The notes under the pieces: model-generated | The model's input: the letters and a program-made list of their open reading frames with translations, nothing else | What the model was told of the DNA's origin: nothing | Databases searched by the model: none | Shown: in pieces, positions 59,972 to 64,000 of the stretch | Layout: the number at the start of each line of letters is the position of its first letter | Numbering within the stretch: the stretch's first letter is position 1 | Assembly (NCBI GenBank): GCA_002897115.2 | Contig: BCIH01000010.1 | Span: 20,545-84,544, forward strand | Direction: 5' to 3' | Source of the DNA: Prototheca cutis | Lineage: Eukaryota; Chlorophyta; Trebouxiophyceae; Chlorellales; Chlorellaceae | Length of the DNA stretch: 64,000 nucleotides | Made by a program: the position numbers and the translations under genes

Positions 59972-62193
59972 TTACTTGACGTTCACCAGCTCGACATCAA
60001 AGTCCAGCCAGGCGTTTGGCGGGATGGCCTTGCCCGCGCCCGAGGAGCCATAGCCCATTGCCGGAGGAATAATAAGGCGGCGCTTGTCACCCACGCGCAT
60101 GCCCTCCACGCCGCGGTCCCAGCCCTTGATCACCTCGCCGACACCCAGCCGGAAGCTGAACGTCTTGTTGCCCCGCGTTGCATCAAACACCTTGCCGTTT
60201 GATTTCAGCCGACCCACGTACTTGACCACCACGGTCCGCCCGGGCTTGGCGTACTTGGCATCGGCCAGACCCTGTGATTATTGTGTGGGGTGTTGTGGAG
60301 GGAAAGGGGGGGCCCCATTGGGGGATGGGGGTTGGCAGCTGCATCCGACACTCCATTGAGACACAACTGCAAGCCCAGGACAGCCCAACCAAGGCAACCC
60401 AACAAGCTCATATGCACCTGCTTGAGGGTCTCAATCTCAAAGCCGTTGGGAAAGGTGCGCTTCTTGGGCGTCTTGGCCTCGGGCTTGGCCTCGGGCTTCT
60501 TTGCCGGGACCGTTGCCGGGGTCTTGGCCTCGGCCTTGGGCTCAGCCTTCTTCACTGGGGCCGTCGAAGGGGTCTTGGGCTGCTTGGCCGCAGGTTTGGC
60601 TGCGGGTGTCTCAGGCTTGCGCTTGGCGCCAACCTCTGCCGCTGCCTTCTTGGCTGGCTGGGGCTCCTCATCCGAGCTCTCCTCCTCGTCCATCGAATCC
60701 TCGCTCCCCAGATCATCGTCATCATCGTCCTCACTTTCTTCCTCGGCAGCCTTGCCGTAGCCCAGCTGCTTCACCGCTGCACCAGCCAGGGGGTTTCAGG
60801 TGACGGGGATGAGCTCGGTAAGTACGGGCACCTCCCACCCAGGGGGAATTCACCACGTTCACAAAAGAAGAGAAGAAAGTACGACAACAAATAGAAACTC
60901 ATTCAAAATCCTTTTTTTTCTCTCACCGGGCTTGCCAGCGAGCTTGGCACTGCCGTTGGCCTTGGTCGGCTCCTCCGAGTCCTGGGAGGGGTTGGGGTGC
61001 CGAAGCAGTTCAGACGGGACAGTCTCGTCCCCTTTCTGAGGTGAAATTGTCCGCCCTCCAATCCCTCCAGCAGTGCAGTGCAGTGCAGCACGCTGTCTTC
61101 CCCACAAAAGAAACCCATGAGACGCACAGTGATGTCTTTGATCTCTACATCGGGCCGACCCATCGGTGCCTCCTCATCATACTCCTCGCTGTCGAACCCA
61201 TCCTCGCTTTCTTCCTCATCACTCTCTACGGAATGGAGAGTGCAGGCGGGTGGATGGACCATCAGCTGTGTTTGCATATGGGATCTTTGGCGGGAAGTAC
61301 TGATTTCTGCCCCAGAATGGTCCGACACATCCCTTGTGTCCCATTCCCCTGGCCAACCCCCCCTCCCCCACAACTCCTGGTCCCCCCAGCAGTACCTTCG
61401 GAGTCAGAGTCATCCTCGTCGTGGAGGCCGTACATGTGGTCATGCCCCTCCTCATCCGAATCCTCCTCGTGGTCGTGTTCATCCTCTTCCAGTGGGCGGG
61501 TGGGTTGTGCTCATTGGGTGGATGGTTTGTGGGTGTGGGTGTGGTACATGCAGAAGAGCTGACTCGTCGGGGAGTAAAGCTATCCTGCCCCAGAATGCAG
61601 ACCCCTCAAGTCAAACGAGAAACGGCCCCATCAACTGACCTTCAAACTCGGGCATCAGGTAGCCCGTCACGTGCACGGGGGCACTACCGGTCACGCTGAA
61701 CTCGGCGTACTCGTCAAACACCAGATCCAGGTTGGCATTCTCGGTGGCGGCCTCACGCAGTGCGCACAGCGCCAGTGGCTTTTCAAGCTCGCCAGTCTTC
61801 ACCAGCAGCCGCGCGACGTCGCCCTTCTTGCCGGCGAGGCANNCCTGAGGGCAGTAAGGATAGTATTAACGTTTGTGTGTTCGGGGGGTGTCCCTTCATT
61901 CTTCTGCTGTTTTTGATTGCCAAAAAGTGATTGTGGAGAGTACACCAGTGAAGGAAGGAGAGAAAGGAAAGCGTTACGCCCACCCCCACCACCCACACCC
62001 TGTTGCCCAACTGCGCTTGGAACATCCCCACCGCCCCACCTTACCAGTGCAGTCCAATCGCCATCCATTCAACATAATCAATCGAACACATCGAACAACC
62101 TCGCACCTGGGACACATGAAGTTTGACGGCTTCTGGGGGCGGCACAAAGGCCACGGGCTTGCCGGGCTTCACCTCCACACCCCAGAACGACAT
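59972..62193 (-). CDS. FKBP53: Nucleoplasmin-like FKBP histone chaperone (FKBP53/FPR4-like)
   Basis: Seven exons (62107-62193, 61640-61844, 61396-61485, 61128-61225, 60927-61035, 60418-60776, 59972-60271) give 415 residues. The N-terminal nucleoplasmin-like fold starts MSFWGVEVKPGKPVAF, with LDLVFDEYAEFSVTG and VHVTGYL. A long acidic middle (EDEHDHEEDSDEEG, ESDEEESEDGFDSEE) and a Lys/Pro/Ala-rich linker follow. The C-terminal FKBP domain has VKYVGRLKSNGKVFDAT, FRLGVGEVIKGWDRGVEGM and IIPPAMGYG, with the prolyl-isomerase pocket residues intact. The order equals plant FKBP53 and fungal Fpr3/4, nuclear histone chaperones. Two N's sit at the start of exon 2. Confidence 0.95.
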
Positions 62194-62748
62194 TCTCCCC
62201 CCTGCCGTCTTGGCCCTGTTCTATCCAAGTAAAACCCTGCAAGGCATCACGATTATGGTGTTTGCTTTCCTTCCGTCGACTCAATGCGCCACCACAACCT
62301 GTGCCAGACAGTTCGATGTGGGCCGTCCCCTCCACAGCAGAGCCGCCACCACAGTGCATTGGGCCAGTCACGATGCAATTCTCGTCGCGTATCCAGCGCA
62401 TCACCGTACCTTTTCTGGGTGTTGAAATTCCTGAACAAACTTTAACGCCTCAGGTGGGCCAGAGGGCGTCGTCATGAAGGCTGCCCGATCCTGTTTTGTC
62501 GGGGGACGAAATTGTTGCGCTGCGCGATTCCGGAGGCGCCGGAACATCCAACACAAGAATGATTCAGTCGGGCAGCCTGTCTTTACAGTTTTTATTTGGG
62601 GGAGATGACGATACAGGGCTTCTGTCACCAATTACAGAGACAGACATGCGTGGGGCTTGAGCTTGCTTGCTGGCTACAGCACAGCATGCGGCCTCCCATC
62701 AGCCCTGCCTACACTCCTGTGCTCGCTGCGCGACGCACTGGTGCACTC
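62194..62748. other. Intergenic with a possible small minus-strand exon
   Basis: Mostly promoter/3' region between FKBP53 and THOC7, both on -. One ATG frame near 62411-62479 (-) reads MTTPSGPPEALKFVQEFQ and ends at a donor-like AAG|GTACGG; it could be a short gene or an untranslated exon and is not called as a gene. Confidence 0.3.
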
Positions 62749-63078
62749 TCAGTTCCCTGCCCCTCGCTCGGCGGCGTCTGGTAGCGCCCCTTCTTCTTCG
62801 GGGGCCTCAGCTTCGATCTCGGCGCAGATGGATCCCATGTGGGCCAGCAGGGCCGTCAACGCTGCACGCCGTCGGCCCGCCGTGCTTTCCAGTTCGGCAG
62901 CCGTGGCCCGAAGGTCATCGACTTCGCGTGCCACACCCTCCATTTCCTTTCGTGTCGTCGACCGGCGGGGCGCGGCCGTGACGCCCCGCTTCATCGCCTC
63001 GTACTCTTGCAGCCGCGCGAGCGCCAGTCGCGCCGCTGCCAGCTCCTCTTTTTGCTCCTCAATCGCACGGTGCAGCTG

Positions 63079-63160
<82 letters not shown>

Positions 63161-63840
63161 CTTTGTTTGTTTTGTTTGTTTGTTGCTGCTGTGTGAGTGT
63201 ATTATGTTGCTGTTTGTGCTGTTTGGGTGTGCTCCCCCCGTACGGATATCTTGGCATGACCACAGGGCAAGTTGGATGTATGTCTGAGGACCGGCCTCGC
63301 CAGATCAGAGCCGGTCTTCCCAGCCCCAGCCCCCAGCCCAACCTCCCCACACCCCCAAACCGCACCCCACCTGGTCAATGGACGACTCCAGCTCGTGGTG
63401 GGCGGCCGTGTAGTCATCGGCTTCGCGGCGGGCGACACGAGCGCCAGAGGCAAGACGGTCCAGGATGGCCTGGAGCCCATACAAATCCACCGCAAGCTCA
63501 GCAAACACAGACCGTGCCTCGGCCGTGCGCCCGGCGCGCAGGTGGTCCCGAAACTGGAAAAACCTTCGAGTCATAAGGGGCGGATTGCGTAGTGCTGTGC
63601 ATTGCCTGTGGGACTACATGCATCAGGCTGTGCAATGTTGGAACATGCCGCAGCCCCTCCCACACTCTGACACCCACCTATGCATCCCCAGAGTTCCCCA
63701 CCACTAGCGACAACAATAAAAGCAAGCTCTCACTTGACGGTGATGGCTTTCAAGGGAGGAAGGGCATTGGCTGCTGTGGTCACGGTATGGGTCATGTACC
63801 GGTACTTGATGATGGCCTCCTCTTCCGAAGTGGCCGCCAT
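62749..63840 (-). CDS. THOC7: THO complex subunit 7
   Basis: Coiled-coil subunit of the THO/TREX complex for mRNP assembly and export. Exons 63734-63840, 63371-63563 and 62749-63075 give 208 residues, the family length. EEEAIIKYRYMTHT and PPLKAI match the N-terminal signature. FFQFRDHL...AEARSVFAELAVDLYG and EQKEELAAARLALARLQEYEAM form the coiled coils, followed by PPRSxT-like APRRSTTRKEMEGVAREV. The second intron is filled by a (CA)n repeat that runs into the acceptor. Confidence 0.9.
63080..63157 (+). repeat. (GT)n microsatellite, about 78 bases
   Basis: Nearly pure GT on +, i.e. (CA)n in the THOC7 intron immediately before its CAACAG acceptor. Confidence 0.97.
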
Positions 63841-63869
63841 CCTGGCCGAATGGTTGTTGCTCACCCGCG

Positions 63870-64000
63870 ATGAACCGCTCTCACAAGCTCAGCATCCGCC
63901 ACCTGGTGCCGGGAGGCAGCCCCAGCACAGGGGCTCTGGGCCCTGCAGACCGGCAGGTTCGAGCTCGAAAGCCCTGGACGCCCTCGCTGTCAATGCGCCA
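63870..64000 (+). CDS. Possible start of a rightward gene (partial)
   Basis: An ATG at 63870 opens a frame that is uninterrupted to the window end (MNRSHKLSIRHLVPGG...). It begins only 30 bases from the THOC7 start on the opposite strand. There is no recognisable domain, so it may be a 5' UTR or chance. Confidence 0.25.
   Translation, partial: MNRSHKLSIRHLVPGGSPSTGALGPADRQVRARKPWTPSLSMR

Overview
This is nuclear DNA of a eukaryotic green alga, most likely a trebouxiophyte of the Chlorella/Auxenochlorella kind. The genes are GC-rich and compact, split by many short introns (mostly GT-AG, with recurrent GTGAGT and GTGCGT donors), and lie on both strands. The gene set is that of a photosynthetic or plastid-bearing plant-lineage cell: plant-type geranylgeranyl diphosphate synthase, plastid isopropylmalate dehydrogenase, a YggT/YLMG protein, a FAX-type (Tmemb_14) protein, an IBR3-like peroxisomal acyl-CoA dehydrogenase and an FKBP53-like nucleoplasmin-FKBP. 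Exons were joined by hand. Where all joins preserve reading frame and family alignment, the exon list is given in the entry. The species call is inference.

Layout, left to right: ethanolamine-phosphate cytidylyltransferase (running off the left end) with a membrane-anchor-like two-exon element; a Fanzor/TnpB-like relic; TRAPPC2L; a ZNF830-like protein without a visible zinc finger; ALG10; a second Fanzor-like relic; two tandem genes for secreted proteins with N-x-G pentapeptide repeats; GGPP synthase; RAD54B; an MFS transporter; two permuted tRNA genes facing each other; a NIPA-like transporter; mitochondrial ADP/ATP carrier; an ADCK2-like ABC1 kinase; a PNRC/EDC1-like protein; a 2.3-kb gene-poor interval; a KEN-box protein; a small methyltransferase; tRNase Z; RER1; a FAX-like protein; a YggT protein; a SAMHD1-like dNTP hydrolase; an IBR3/ACAD11-like protein; DNA polymerase iota; an unknown type I membrane protein; isopropylmalate dehydrogenase; a secreted His-rich protein; FKBP53; THOC7; and the start of a possible rightward gene.

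The genes form no operon or single pathway. There are loose themes: genome maintenance and dNTP control (RAD54B, Pol iota, SAMHD1-like), secretory traffic and ER glycosylation (TRAPPC2L, RER1, ALG10), RNA processing (ZNF830-like, THOC7, tRNase Z, PNRC-like) and lipid/isoprenoid metabolism (PECT, GGPPS, FAX, IBR3).

The most striking content is at 21956-22301. Two tRNA genes, Gln(CTG) on + and Thr(AGT) on -, are circularly permuted: each 3' half is encoded upstream of its 5' half, with full acceptor-stem and anticodon-stem complementarity between halves and a poly-T terminator after each 5' half. Other notable signals are an AT-AC intron in the first pentapeptide-repeat gene, GC-AG introns in the SAMHD1-like and tRNase Z genes, two decayed Fanzor-like copies, and (GT)n/(CA)n microsatellites that run directly into splice sites.
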